Shown: positions 1 through 9,015, counted from the first letter of the stretch. The stretch: 64,000 nucleotides of DNA from Candidatus Peregrinibacteria bacterium (GCA_018654255.1 JABILX010000009.1:62001-126000), one strand, 5' to 3'. Translations and numbers: made by a program. The notes: a model not told the origin generated them from the sequence alone.

Positions 1-1586
1 TCAAATTTATTCAAGAGGTGGAGGGGATTGAGTTTCCTGACGCTGTGAAGATGTTGGCGGACAAAGCTGGTGTAAAAGCTGATGTGAAGAAATTCAAATC
101 CAAAGGAAAGGGAGGTAAGAGTGTGAAAGAAGAATTGATTGAGATGCATGAAGAGGCTTGCAAGTTTTTTGAAAGCAATCTTTTTGATAAAACCAATGAA
201 GCTAAGGATGTTTTGTCTTATTTGGAAAGAAGGGAAATTAAGAAAGATACTATTAAAAATTTCAGAGTTGGTTTGGCAAAGAAGGAATTTGATCAACTCT
301 ATAAGCATTTAATTAAAAAAGGTTATAACCATGATTCACTTATTAAATCTGGTTTATTTACTTTGAAGGATGTTTCTGGGAAGGGAATTTATGACAAATT
401 TAGATTGAGATTAATGTTTCCAATTTTTGACCATATTGGGCGAGTTATTGGTTTTGGTGGGCGTGCCTTGAAGAAAGATCAAATGCCGAAGTATCTGAAC
501 TCACCAGAGACCCAGATCTATTCGAAGGGACAAGTTTTGTATGGTTTGTCTCATGCCAAACAATCTATCAAGGATGCAGATAAGATTGTTGTTGTTGAGG
601 GGTATTTTGATGTTATATCTTTGCACCAGGAGGAAATAAAAAATGTAGTTGCCAGTAGTGGGACGGCTCTGACACCTGAGCAGGCGAAACTTATTAGTAG
701 ATTTACCAAGAATGTTGTTTCTTGTTTTGATACTGATTCTGCTGGAATTAATGCTACGAAGAGAGCTTATGAGGTTTTGCAATATAATAATATGAATATT
801 CGCACAATTAGGATGCCTGACAAGATGAAAGATCCTGCTGATTTTATGGTTGAATATGGTAAAAAATCTAAGGATATGTTCTCAACTATGATAGAGGATG
901 CTCCGTATTTCTTGGAGTATTACGTTGATATTTTGAATGCTAAGTTTGATGTGAAGACTCTTGAGGGAAGGAGAAAATTCTTGGATGAGGTTATTCCTCT
1001 GGTAAAGGTATTGTCGAGTAGCATAAAGGTTGATCATTATGTCAGGATTTTGGCGAAATACTTGGATACGAAAGAGAGGTTTTTATATGATGAGATTGAT
1101 AACTTTAAATTGATGAGAGATCACAGGCAGAGTTCCGATTCTGTTCTTCCTAAATCTTCAAAATTGGATGCGAGAGAGATCTTGATAGCTATTATTTTGA
1201 ATCATCCAGATCTTTTTGAACATGTTGATAAAGAGCTAAATAATGATGATTTTCAAGCGGAATTAAAAGACGTTTACATCGAGATTGGCCGTCAGTATAA
1301 TGACGTTCGTACCAAAAAGGAGGGCTTTGATTTCGGAGACGATAATACCGCTAGTCTAAGCGAAAAAGTGATGGTTTTGTCTTTGTATGGAGAGGAGAGA
1401 TACGATGGGTTTGGAGAAGAATCTATACTAAAAGAAGTTGAAAAGTTGATTGACAGCGTGAAGAAAACACGACGAATGCACAAAAGGATAGAGATCGAAA
1501 GAGCTCTAAAAGAAGCCGAAAAAGCTGGGGATAAAGACAAGAAAAACGAGCTTTTGAAACAATTTCAGGAATTATTAACTCAATAA
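1..1586 (+). CDS. dnaG: DNA primase, 5'-truncated by the window edge
   Basis: Synthesises RNA primers for DNA replication together with the replicative helicase. The reading frame is open from base 3, so the GTG at 18 is not the real start; the first codons read KFIQEVEG, matching the stretch just after the zinc domain in DnaG. The N-terminal CHC2 zinc-binding domain (about 70 residues) therefore lies outside the window. The TOPRIM domain is clear: VVVEGYFDV near bases 588-615 gives the catalytic Glu, and CFDTDSAG near 723-746 gives the metal-binding Asp pair. The catalytic N-part motif FPIFDHIGRVIGFGGR is also present. The C-terminal helicase-binding part is weakly conserved and ends in a charged helix. 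The gene is followed by rpoD after 6 bp, the order of the classic macromolecular-synthesis operon. Identity is secure. Confidence 0.96.
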   Translation, partial: KFIQEVEGIEFPDAVKMLADKAGVKADVKKFKSKGKGGKSVKEELIEMHEEACKFFESNLFDKTNEAKDVLSYLERREIKKDTIKNFRVGLAKKEFDQLYKHLIKKGYNHDSLIKSGLFTLKDVSGKGIYDKFRLRLMFPIFDHIGRVIGFGGRALKKDQMPKYLNSPETQIYSKGQVLYGLSHAKQSIKDADKIVVVEGYFDVISLHQEEIKNVVASSGTALTPEQAKLISRFTKNVVSCFDTDSAGINATKRAYEVLQYNNMNIRTIRMPDKMKDPADFMVEYGKKSKDMFSTMIEDAPYFLEYYVDILNAKFDVKTLEGRRKFLDEVIPLVKVLSSSIKVDHYVRILAKYLDTKERFLYDEIDNFKLMRDHRQSSDSVLPKSSKLDAREILIAIILNHPDLFEHVDKELNNDDFQAELKDVYIEIGRQYNDVRTKKEGFDFGDDNTASLSEKVMVLSLYGEERYDGFGEESILKEVEKLIDSVKKTRRMHKRIEIERALKEAEKAGDKDKKNELLKQFQELLTQ

Positions 1587-1592
1587 TAATAT

Positions 1593-2840
1593 ATGGCTAG
1601 AACAAAAAAATTCATTCAAAATCCGTCTGAGGAACTGCTAGCTGAATTCCCTAAAGAAGTTCAGGGTCTTGTTAAGAAAGGAAGAGAACATGGCTTTGTT
1701 ACTCAACAAGAACTTCTCAAGGCTATGCCGAATATCGAAAATGACCTTATTCTTCTTGATGAAATCTATACTTTGTTTATGGATTTGGGGATAGAGGTTC
1801 TTGATATGAAGGAGAGTCTGATTTGGGGAGATGATGCTGGTTTGGCAGAGGCGGGGGAAGGTGCTGATGATGAGGTGGAGAAAGAAGATCCAAAGGCGAA
1901 GAAAGGTGTTAAAGCTGAAAAAGTAGATGTTAGAAAGATTGAAAAAGAGGTCAATAAAGAAGCGAAAAAGGAAAGGAAAAAGAAAGATGAACCTAAGTAT
2001 TCGGTTGAATTGAAAGAGATTGCAAATGATTCGATCAGGCTTTATTTGTGTGAGATTGGAAAAGTTAATCTACTTACAGCAAAAGAGGAGGTTGAATTGG
2101 CTAGGAGGATTAGAAAAGGTGATCAGTCAGCAAAGCAAAGGCTTGCTGAGGCGAATTTGAGATTGGTGGTATCTATTGCGAAGAAATACATTGGTAGAGG
2201 ACTTTCTTTCTTGGATTTGATTCAGGAAGGGAATATAGGTCTTTTCCGTGCTGTAGAGAAGTTTGATCCCGATAGGGGGTTCAAGTTCTCTACCTATGCT
2301 ACTTGGTGGATTAGACAGGCTATTACGCGTGCTATCGCGGATCAGGCTCGTACTATTCGTATTCCGGTTCACATGGTTGAGACAATCAATAAGCTCACAC
2401 ATGCTCAAAGACGTTTGGTGCAGGAGCTTGGTCGTGAGCCACTTGTTGAAGAACTTGCAGCTGAAATGGATATGGATATCAAGAAAGTGCGTCATATTAT
2501 GAAAATTTCACAAGATATTGTATCTCTAGAGGCTCCGGTTGGAACTGAGGAGGATAGTAAACTTGGGGATTTTATTGAAGATGATGAGGCGCTAAGTCCT
2601 TCAGACTCAACTAACAGACAACTTCTCAAAGAGAATATAAAAGAAATGCTTCAGTATCTGTCGCCTCGTGAGAGAAAGATCATCGAAATGAGATTTGGTC
2701 TTCTTGATGGGGTTGGACATACTCTCGAAGAGGTTGGTCAGGAATTCCATGTAACTCGTGAGCGTATTAGGCAGATTGAAGCAAAAGTATTACAAAAACT
2801 AAAAGAACATCCGACGAGTGTAAAAATTCGTCCTGAATAA
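1593..2840 (+). CDS. rpoD: Primary sigma factor RpoD (sigma-70)
   Basis: Housekeeping sigma factor that directs RNA polymerase to -35/-10 promoters. It has 415 residues. Residues 20-70 form a short helical region 1.1-like domain. Residues 80-135 are a Glu/Lys-rich low-complexity linker. Region 1.2 starts near 145 ([11 protein letters not shown]), region 2 spans about 185-255 and includes the -10 recognition and melting motif [13 protein letters not shown], region 3 spans about 260-335, and region 4 about 350-408, with [15 protein letters not shown] and the helix-turn-helix [12 protein letters not shown]. It starts at ATG 6 bp after dnaG with no Shine-Dalgarno motif, so it is probably co-transcribed with dnaG. 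The promoters in this window (TTGxxx-17-TATAAT) agree with a standard region 2/4. Confidence 0.98.
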   Translation: MARTKKFIQNPSEELLAEFPKEVQGLVKKGREHGFVTQQELLKAMPNIENDLILLDEIYTLFMDLGIEVLDMKESLIWGDDAGLAEAGEGADDEVEKEDPKAKKGVKAEKVDVRKIEKEVNKEAKKERKKKDEPKYSVELKEIANDSIRLYLCEIGKVNLLTAKEEVELARRIRKGDQSAKQRLAEANLRLVVSIAKKYIGRGLSFLDLIQEGNIGLFRAVEKFDPDRGFKFSTYATWWIRQAITRAIADQARTIRIPVHMVETINKLTHAQRRLVQELGREPLVEELAAEMDMDIKKVRHIMKISQDIVSLEAPVGTEEDSKLGDFIEDDEALSPSDSTNRQLLKENIKEMLQYLSPRERKIIEMRFGLLDGVGHTLEEVGQEFHVTRERIRQIEAKVLQKLKEHPTSVKIRPE

Positions 2841-2842
2841 CA

Positions 2843-2873
2843 GCGCAATTGTGACGTGAGTCACGTATTGCGC
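2843..2873. repeat. Inverted repeat between rpoD and greA
   Basis: GCGCAAT at the left end pairs with ATTGCGC at the right end, and an inner GTGAC pairs with GTCAC, giving a near-perfect 31-bp palindrome-like hairpin directly after the rpoD stop. No T-run follows on either strand, so it is not a standard intrinsic terminator. It could be an operator, a processing site or a weak attenuator ahead of greA. Confidence 0.6.
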
Positions 2874-2898
2874 AAAATACATATAACTAAAATTCATT

Positions 2899-3462
2899 AT
2901 GGCTAAAAAAGTAACTAAAAAAGCTACCAAGAAAACTACAAAAACTGTCAAAAAAGTCGATGACGTATTAAAAGATTTTGATGATGGAGAAAAGAAAACT
3001 TTGCTTACCCAAGCTGGTTTGGACAAACTGATTGAAGAACTTGCATATTTGAAATCAACAAAGAGGAAGGAAGTTGCAGCTCGAATTAAAGAGGCTATTT
3101 CATACGGAGATCTTTCTGAGAATTCAGAATACGAGGAGGCGAAGAATGAGCAGGCGTTTGTTGAGGGGCGAATTTTGGAGCTTGATAAGAAAGTTAAGAG
3201 TGCGAAAATTATCGAAGAGAGACAGAAAGGGAAGAAAACTTGTGAGGTTGGTACGACGATCCATTTGAAGAATCTTTCAAAAACAACAGATGAACCTGAG
3301 GTTTACACTATTGTTGGTTCTACTGAAGCAGATCCTTTGGTCGGGAAGATATCTAATGAGTCTCCTGTTGGTTCTGCACTTTTGGGATGTTCGACTGGTG
3401 ATGAAATCAAAGTCAAAGTCCCTGCAGGCTCAGTTGAGTACAAGGTGTTGAGAATAGAGTAG
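2899..3462 (+). CDS. greA: Transcription elongation factor GreA with Lys-rich N-terminal extension
   Basis: Rescues backtracked RNA polymerase by stimulating transcript cleavage through the secondary channel. The protein has 187 residues against about 158 usually; the excess is a 30-residue Lys/Thr-rich head (residues 1-20 almost all K, T, V, A) before the canonical start at LLTQAGLDKLIEEL. The coiled-coil tip GDLSENSEYEEAK (residues 70-82) keeps the acidic pair D71/E74 that positions catalytic Mg. The C-terminal FKBP-like domain contains STEADPLVGKISNESPVG. The gene follows rpoD by 58 bp across an inverted repeat and is probably the last gene of the dnaG-rpoD-greA unit. The basic head resembles nucleic-acid-binding tails; its role is unknown. 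Confidence 0.96.
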   Translation: MAKKVTKKATKKTTKTVKKVDDVLKDFDDGEKKTLLTQAGLDKLIEELAYLKSTKRKEVAARIKEAISYGDLSENSEYEEAKNEQAFVEGRILELDKKVKSAKIIEERQKGKKTCEVGTTIHLKNLSKTTDEPEVYTIVGSTEADPLVGKISNESPVGSALLGCSTGDEIKVKVPAGSVEYKVLRIE

Positions 3463-3484
3463 GTTATATCGCGCGCTTGTTTTC

Positions 3485-3503
3485 AGCGAGCGCTGTGCTC
3501 GCT
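3485..3503. terminator. Hairpin at the convergent greA / membrane-protein boundary
   Basis: AGCGAGC (3485-3491) pairs with GCTCGCT (3497-3503) around a 5-nt loop, exactly at the junction of two convergent genes. There is no clear T-run, so terminator function is inferred from position only. Confidence 0.4.
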
Positions 3504-3912
3504 ACTTGTTAGGCAAGTATCTGTTCTTTGAATTGTCTTCACTTTTTACTGTTTTTCTTGCCTCGTAGTTATCTCTCTCTTTTGGATAAACCTTGAAGTA
3601 TTTGTAGGTTTGGAATCCTAAATAGGTGAGTAGTCCGATACTTGTTAGGTACATCCATATTCTCATCGAGAAATATGGGATTTCCTCGTACCTGAGGACT
3701 AGTAGGAAAATGAATCCTATTGCAAAATACAGAAGTCTATTTGGAGTTTTTTTGTAAAGTTTTTTGAATACGAAATCTTTGTTTCGAACCTTATTTTTGT
3801 AAATGTTTTTTAGTACGATTGAACCTAATACTAGTAAAACTATCAAAGCCATCATTTCATAATAATAACTGAATGCGTCACCTGGTACTGTGCCAAATAA
3901 ATACGATAACAT
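3502..3912 (-). CDS. Small hypothetical membrane protein (136 aa)
   Basis: No family recognised. Three hydrophobic segments are visible: about residues 20-38 (MMALIVLLVLGSIVL), 60-77 (LLYFAIGFIFLLVL) and 85-104 (MRIWMYLTSIGLLTYLGF). A basic, hydrophilic C-terminal tail follows. The loop between segments 1 and 2 is rich in Lys and Arg, suggesting it is cytoplasmic. It lies 15 bp downstream of the Lgt-like gene on the same strand and is probably the last gene of the pyrG-led set. Function unknown. Confidence 0.7.
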   Translation of the reverse strand: MLSYLFGTVPGDAFSYYYEMMALIVLLVLGSIVLKNIYKNKVRNKDFVFKKLYKKTPNRLLYFAIGFIFLLVLRYEEIPYFSMRIWMYLTSIGLLTYLGFQTYKYFKVYPKERDNYEARKTVKSEDNSKNRYLPNK

Positions 3913-3927
3913 TTTGAATAAGGTTAA

Positions 3928-4710
3928 TTATTTTTTTCGCGGTTCTTTTTTATAGTAAATAAAATAAAATGTCAAAGATAACAGGAAGACAACTGCAGAA
4001 ATAATCTGTGGTAGTCTAATTAATCCCAAAATCATCGTTACATCATCTCCTCTAGTGAATTCTTGTAGGAAGGAGAAGAAAGAGAAGGCTGCTATGGATA
4101 GAGTTGCTGTTTTACCGTTTTTTTCTAGAAAGGGGGTGTCTTTGAATGCTATTGCTGATGCTGTTATCAAGCTTGTGTAGAGCAAGATATAAATCTGACT
4201 TGGATGAATTGGGACTGTGTATTTTATTGAAGGACTTTCGAAATTAACACCCCATGGTAATTCGGTTTCAACCCCGTACCATTTGCCATCTAGAAATGCT
4301 CCAATTGCAGAAATTGCAAATCCTACCATGAAGGCTGGTATGAGTGAATCGAGCCATTTCAAGTAGTCTTGGTCGTTCTTTTTGCATAAGTAGTAAAGCA
4401 TTGCTAGTCCTGCTGCGACAGCTCCCCAGATTGAGAGTCCTTTGTCCCAAATTTTGAATATTTGTAGGAAGGTGTCTAGCGAGTATTCGTAGAAGAACAT
4501 TCTCCAATTAAATATGATTGCGAATATTCTTGCTCCGATTAACGATGTGACAAGTAGCCAGAGGGCATTTTCTGTTAAGAATTGTAGCTTGAGGCCGTTT
4601 TTTAATCCTAATTTGATGAATGTGTAGGTTCCAACGATCAAACCTATTGTTATGAAGAACCAGAGGGAATGTATTGTGAAATATTTTGTTTGTAGGATTA
4701 TTGGGAACAT
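3928..4710 (-). CDS. Lgt-like (prolipoprotein diacylglyceryl transferase family) protein with degenerate active site
   Basis: 260-residue polytopic membrane protein with the Lgt fold pattern: an N-terminal IHSLWFFI segment, GARIF at 59-63, KGLSIWGA at 90-97, IGAFLDGKWYG at 136-146, HPSQIY at 169-174 and QEFTR at 216-220. In true Lgt these positions read FHGG, RxGNFxNGE, HPTQLYE and EFFR. Here the essential His is Trp95, the signature Arg is Ala135, the Asn is Ala138 and the Glu is Lys143; only the Arg corresponding to the C-terminal essential one (R220) remains. The family is clear from length, topology and the HPSQIY motif, but activity is doubtful. It starts 3 bp after the GspF-N-like gene. 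A lipoprotein with a good lipobox occurs at 18555-19949, so a working Lgt is expected somewhere in the genome. Confidence 0.75.
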   Translation of the reverse strand: MFPIILQTKYFTIHSLWFFITIGLIVGTYTFIKLGLKNGLKLQFLTENALWLLVTSLIGARIFAIIFNWRMFFYEYSLDTFLQIFKIWDKGLSIWGAVAAGLAMLYYLCKKNDQDYLKWLDSLIPAFMVGFAISAIGAFLDGKWYGVETELPWGVNFESPSIKYTVPIHPSQIYILLYTSLITASAIAFKDTPFLEKNGKTATLSIAAFSFFSFLQEFTRGDDVTMILGLIRLPQIISAVVFLLSLTFYFIYYKKEPRKK

Positions 4711-4713
4711 ATT

Positions 4714-6159
4714 TTAGAAGTTAACTAATACGAAAATTATTAAAAATGCTGTTGATGGGAAAATGACTATTGAGGCGACTTTTATTTTCCTGAAGAAATT
4801 ATATTTGATTGTGAATCCTAAGTGTAGCAAGAATACGATTACAAGGACGTATTTGAATATTTGGGTGTGATAAAAATCCAAACTTTTTGGGAAAGAGCTT
4901 GGGTCTCCAAGACCGAAGTTTTTTGATGTTACGTAGAGTGAAACAAAATAATAGACCAAGTAGAAGGCTAGTAGCCAACCTGTGAATTCGGTTATTTCCT
5001 CTGTGATGCGTTCTAGGAAGTCATGTCTTAGTTTTTCTTTATCTTTTAGGCTTAAGTTTTTTTCTTTTTCTAATTTGATTCTTTGTTTCACTTCTTTGAG
5101 TTCTTTTTTTGCGTTTTTTCTGCGTTCCCAGATTGCTTTAATTGCTGTTAGTGTCTTCTCTTTGTACTGAGGTGTTGGTTCTCTTAGGTAAAGTTTTATG
5201 TATTCTAGGATTTGTATGTTGCATGTTTTGATCTGGCCTTTTAATAATTGGACTTCAGGTGATGTCTCAAAGAATTTTCTTACCTTGAGTAGAAATGAGT
5301 TTGCTAATCTGATTTGCAAAGGTACTCTTGTTGCTTTGGATATGTTTTTTTGTTGCCAGCTTTGGATGTTTTGGACGATGTCTTCTGATATTGATTTTGG
5401 TTTGCCTGTGTCATGTAGTCGACCGAGAAGGCCTTTGACTTTCAGGATTAGTTTTGCTCTTTTTTCTAAATATCCTTTCTTTTTCAAGACAATTTCTTGT
5501 TTTTGGATTTCTTTCAATAACTCTTCTGCGGTTTGTGTTATGTATTCGAAGTTTGTTGAGTGTTTGATTCGGAGAAGTTTATCGATGCGTTTGTCGATGT
5601 TTTTGCGGGCGTCTAGAGGAATGTCGTTTCCATATTCTTGAAGTGTTTCGTTTACTTGTTTGAGGATGAATTCAATTTTTGTTTTTGTGAAAAGTTCCTT
5701 TTTTCTTTGTTCTTGAGAACTTCTTGTTTCTTTGATTTTTTTTGTTTCTGTTTCTGACTCTAGCATCTTTTGGAGTTGTGTCACTCCTCTTGCTTTGATT
5801 CTGGTTTTCTCTTCTTCAGTTGCGTCTTTGTCCCAGATTGAAGTTACTGTGAGTTCATATTCTTTGGTTAGTCTTTTGAAACCTGAAAAATCATCGTCGG
5901 CTGCGATTGTTCCGACTATTTTTTGTCCTTGAGGATTTATGGCTTCAAACTCAAATTTCTTTTTTGGTGCTTTGGCTGGATCTAGAGTTTTTTGTGATTG
6001 AGGTTTCTCTGCATCTTCTGGCCCTGCTTCTTTTAGTTCTAGAATAGAAAAACCGAGGTTGTTTAGTTCGGTTCTAGCAGCTTTTTCATCAGATGCTTCA
6101 ATCGATCCAACAAGCTTCTTGGACTCTTTGTTGGTAACTGTATATTTAAAAATTGGCAT
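4714..6159 (-). CDS. Membrane protein with two tandem GspF/PilC N-terminal-like domains
   Basis: 481 residues. Residues 2-42 (start MPIFKYTV, then VGSIEASDEKAARTEL and FSILEL) and residues 68-108 (FEFEAINPQGQKIVGTI) are two copies of the small motif that opens type II secretion/type IV pilus platform proteins (GspF/PilC): K-Y-x(n)-G-x-I-E-A-x(n)-L-x(n)-G. The usual helical-bundle T2SSF repeats are not recognisable. Instead a long charged, coiled-coil-rich middle (about 115-390) leads to three C-terminal membrane segments (about 396-415, 437-456, 462-481). A role near the pilus or secretion platform is inferred from the N-terminal copies only; a prepilin peptidase occurs at 43.9-44.8 kb. It sits between pyrG and the Lgt-like gene. 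Confidence 0.6.
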   Translation of the reverse strand: MPIFKYTVTNKESKKLVGSIEASDEKAARTELNNLGFSILELKEAGPEDAEKPQSQKTLDPAKAPKKKFEFEAINPQGQKIVGTIAADDDFSGFKRLTKEYELTVTSIWDKDATEEEKTRIKARGVTQLQKMLESETETKKIKETRSSQEQRKKELFTKTKIEFILKQVNETLQEYGNDIPLDARKNIDKRIDKLLRIKHSTNFEYITQTAEELLKEIQKQEIVLKKKGYLEKRAKLILKVKGLLGRLHDTGKPKSISEDIVQNIQSWQQKNISKATRVPLQIRLANSFLLKVRKFFETSPEVQLLKGQIKTCNIQILEYIKLYLREPTPQYKEKTLTAIKAIWERRKNAKKELKEVKQRIKLEKEKNLSLKDKEKLRHDFLERITEEITEFTGWLLAFYLVYYFVSLYVTSKNFGLGDPSSFPKSLDFYHTQIFKYVLVIVFLLHLGFTIKYNFFRKIKVASIVIFPSTAFLIIFVLVNF

Positions 6160-6194
6160 AAGAAGAGGGAAAGGTCTTGCGCAAAGTATACAAT

Positions 6195-7811
6195 TTATTT
6201 GTTTTTGATGGAAGCTTCAATAAAGCCTTTGAAAAGTGGGTGTGGTCTGTGAGGTCTAGATAGGAATTCAGGGTGAAATTGTGAGCCAATCATGAATGGG
6301 TGATTTTCGTTTTCTGCTATCTCTACTAACTTTGATTGTGGGTTTATTCCTGAGAAAACCATGCCTTCTTTCTCGAGAGCTGCTTTGAAATCGTTATTGA
6401 ATTCAAATCTGTGTCTGTGACGTTCGTGTATCAGATCTTTTTTGTATAGTTTGTGAGTTTTTGTGTTGCGTTTAAGTTTGCAGTCGTACAAGCCGAGTCT
6501 GAGAGTTCCTCCTTTGTCTCTTTTTTCAGATTGTCCAGGAAGGAAGTGGATTATGTATTTGCTTGGATCTATGTTGTGTTTTTCGTCGAATTCTTCTGAA
6601 GTGATTTTATTGTCTTTTAACATTGAGCGAGCGAATTCGATTGTCATTATTTGCATTCCGAGACATAGGCCTAAGTATGGAACTTTGTTTTCTCGTGCGT
6701 ATTTTGCTGCTGCTATTTTTCCTTCTATTCCTCTTGATCCAAATCCTCCTGGAATTAAGATTCCGTGTGCTGATTTGAGTTCTTTCCAGGTCTTCTCATT
6801 CTTTTTTTCTAGTTTTTCTGTGTTGATCCAAATTAGATCAAGTTCACGGTTTTGGTGATAACACGCGATTTTCAGTGATTCAATGACAGATAGGTATGCA
6901 TCGTCTAGTCCAGTATATTTTCCTGCTAGTGCTATGCGTAGTTTTGGCTTTTTGGCTTTGATTTTTTTGTTTAAGGCTTCCCAGTCTTTGAGGTCTGGTT
7001 TTATTTTTCCTAAGTTTAATTTGTCTGCGACTAATTCTGCTACGTTGTATTTTTGATATTCTAGAGGGACTTCATATATTGAGCTAACTGTTTCTGCTGG
7101 GATTACGTGTGATTCTGGGACATCACAAAAGAGAGCAATCTTTTGAAGATGCTCTTTCTTGATTGGATAATCTGCTCTTGGAAGGATAAAGTCTGGTAGG
7201 ATTCCGACTGATCTGAGTTCTCTTACTGATGCTTGGGTTGGTTTTGTTTTCAATTCTTTTGATCCTGCTAGATATGGGAGGAGAGTGAGATGTATGTATA
7301 GGGTATTTTCTTCTCCGAGATCATTTCTCAATTGGCGAATTGCTTCGAGGAAGGGAAGTCCTTCTATATCTCCGACTGTTCCTCCAATTTCGCACATCAT
7401 GATGTCGCAACCTGATTTTTCTGCTGCTTTGGTAACAGTGTCTTTGATTGCGTTTGTTATGTGTGGAATAATTTGGATTGTTTTTCCGAGGAATTTTCCT
7501 TTGCGTTCTTTTTCGAGGACTTCGCTGTAGATTTTTCCTGTTGAAACTGAAGAAAGTTTTGATAGGTGAGTGTCTATGAATCTTTCGTAGTGTCCTAAGT
7601 CCAAGTCTGTCTCCCCGCCATCATCTGTGACAAAAACCTCTCCATGTTGAAAGGGGCTCATTGTTCCGGGGTCGACGTTTAGGTAGGGATCAAGCTTTTG
7701 AGTGAAGACCTTAAATCCTGATGATTTCAGGAGAGCTCCTATTGAAGCTGAGGCTATTCCCTTACCAAGTGAACTACAAACTCCTCCGGTAACAAAGATG
7801 TATTTACACAA
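6195..7811 (-). CDS. pyrG: CTP synthase
   Basis: Converts UTP to CTP with ATP and glutamine, the last step of pyrimidine nucleotide synthesis. The 538-residue length is normal. The N-terminal synthetase domain shows the P-loop-like FVTGGVCSSLGKG and VDPGTMSPFQHGEVFV with the Mg/ATP region TDDGGETDLDLGHYERF. The C-terminal class I glutamine amidotransferase domain has the nucleophile in GLCLGMQ and the HPEF His/Glu pair near the end. The start is TTG at 7811 (an in-frame TAA lies two codons upstream and no ATG fits), preceded by its own promoter at 7839-7867. Three membrane-protein genes follow on the same strand. Confidence 0.97.
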   Translation of the reverse strand: MCKYIFVTGGVCSSLGKGIASASIGALLKSSGFKVFTQKLDPYLNVDPGTMSPFQHGEVFVTDDGGETDLDLGHYERFIDTHLSKLSSVSTGKIYSEVLEKERKGKFLGKTIQIIPHITNAIKDTVTKAAEKSGCDIMMCEIGGTVGDIEGLPFLEAIRQLRNDLGEENTLYIHLTLLPYLAGSKELKTKPTQASVRELRSVGILPDFILPRADYPIKKEHLQKIALFCDVPESHVIPAETVSSIYEVPLEYQKYNVAELVADKLNLGKIKPDLKDWEALNKKIKAKKPKLRIALAGKYTGLDDAYLSVIESLKIACYHQNRELDLIWINTEKLEKKNEKTWKELKSAHGILIPGGFGSRGIEGKIAAAKYARENKVPYLGLCLGMQIMTIEFARSMLKDNKITSEEFDEKHNIDPSKYIIHFLPGQSEKRDKGGTLRLGLYDCKLKRNTKTHKLYKKDLIHERHRHRFEFNNDFKAALEKEGMVFSGINPQSKLVEIAENENHPFMIGSQFHPEFLSRPHRPHPLFKGFIEASIKNK

Positions 7812-7838
7812 AATTTAAAATTTAAAAACTTAATTAGG

Positions 7839-7867
7839 ATTCTAGTCGAAAGTTTGGTGGAATGCAA
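7839..7867 (-). promoter_or_regulatory. Promoter for pyrG
   Basis: On the minus strand TTGCAT (7862-7867), a 17-bp spacer and TAGAAT (7839-7844). Predicted transcript start is about 20 nt before the TTG start codon. The sequence TTTCGACTAGAAT over the -10 box is repeated in the glmS promoter. Confidence 0.7.
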
Positions 7868-7868
7868 C

Positions 7869-9011
7869 TTAATGTAAAAAGCCGCTTCCTCCTTTTTCTT
7901 CTGGATCTTCGGGTTCGTCTTGGTTTTCTGTAAATTTTTCATCTTCGTCTTCTTCTGTTGAAAATGCGGGAAGTATTAAGATTTTTTCAGTTTCACGCCT
8001 CATTTTTGCTTTAAATAAATCAATTTCTCCCAAAGGAGTCCCTGCTAATTTATCTCTTATACTTAGAAGATACTCTGCTACGTCTGGATTTTCTGGATTT
8101 TCGGCTATTTCTTTGATTGTTTCTGCGGTGTAGTCGTCTAGAAGATTGTTGGCTAGTTTGTAGCTTAGTAGGATTGTAATTTCTTCGGTATTTAGCTCTA
8201 GTGCGTGGATCAAAGCCCATGTCATTGGGAGATGTCCTATGAAAGTTGGGATATATCCTTGAGTTGCTTTAATTTTTTTAATTGCTCTTTTGAAGTCTTG
8301 TCTATTGATGACCAGTTCGTAAAGTTCTACTTTGTCTTGATCTGTGAATAGATTGTTTGCGATTTCGTAGTTTGCGAGAGTGATTATGCTTTCTGGGGCT
8401 ATCTTTCTTCTTCCCTCTATCATCTCTTGATAGGATTGATGTGTTGGACGTGTTGGCAGTCCGATTATCATTCCGTTGAATTGGTGGAGTTCTTGAAAGG
8501 GATGAACTGCGTGTGGGGCTCTTGATTCTTTTAGTGATTTTTGGATTAATTTAACCCAGATTCTGTGGCCAAACTCTCTGTGGTGTCTGTTGAATTCGGT
8601 TTTTGTAAATCCTATTATTTCTTGGGCCTCTCTTGTGTTTATTACGTCTGGTTTTAAGTAGTATGTTGATGGTTGTTTTGGTTTTTCGTTTGGTCGCGAT
8701 AGAGTTGCTAGTTGTTCTTGGGTTAGGTCTTGAAGATCCATGTCATCGAGTATATCTTCAGGGTAATCTTCGTTTATTGGGCTGTGCGAAAAAACCATTT
8801 GGGTCAAAAATTCTGGTAGATGGGATAGGATTTGTTCTTGAATTTCTGGTGAGACTGGGTCGCTTCCTGCTTCTTGGATTTTGAATGTGCCGGGTGTGAA
8901 TTTTCCTTCTATAAATTTTATCACTTCTGTTTCTCCTACGAAAAGACTTGCTCTTTGTGAAGCATTTGGGAAATCGTAACTCCTTGTTCCAGCCTCTACT
9001 CTTGCTGCCAT
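7869..9011 (-). CDS. Hypothetical protein (380 aa), trpS-linked
   Basis: Not recognised. A soluble, mostly helical protein without signal peptide or membrane segment. Residues 120-150 (TREAQEIIGFTKTEFNRHHREFG) look like a helix-turn-helix or recognition segment but match no family I can name. The last 30 residues are an acidic low-complexity tail ending GGSGFLH. It begins 4 bp after the trpS stop, so it is almost certainly co-transcribed with trpS, and it ends just where the pyrG promoter starts. Function unknown. Confidence 0.75.
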   Translation of the reverse strand: MAARVEAGTRSYDFPNASQRASLFVGETEVIKFIEGKFTPGTFKIQEAGSDPVSPEIQEQILSHLPEFLTQMVFSHSPINEDYPEDILDDMDLQDLTQEQLATLSRPNEKPKQPSTYYLKPDVINTREAQEIIGFTKTEFNRHHREFGHRIWVKLIQKSLKESRAPHAVHPFQELHQFNGMIIGLPTRPTHQSYQEMIEGRRKIAPESIITLANYEIANNLFTDQDKVELYELVINRQDFKRAIKKIKATQGYIPTFIGHLPMTWALIHALELNTEEITILLSYKLANNLLDDYTAETIKEIAENPENPDVAEYLLSIRDKLAGTPLGEIDLFKAKMRRETEKILILPAFSTEEDEDEKFTENQDEPEDPEEKGGSGFLH

Positions 9012-9015
9012 ATTT

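Noticed and set aside
18-20. GTG at 18 as the dnaG start
   Set aside because: The upstream frame is open to the window edge and continues the DnaG similarity; the zinc domain must lie further 5'.
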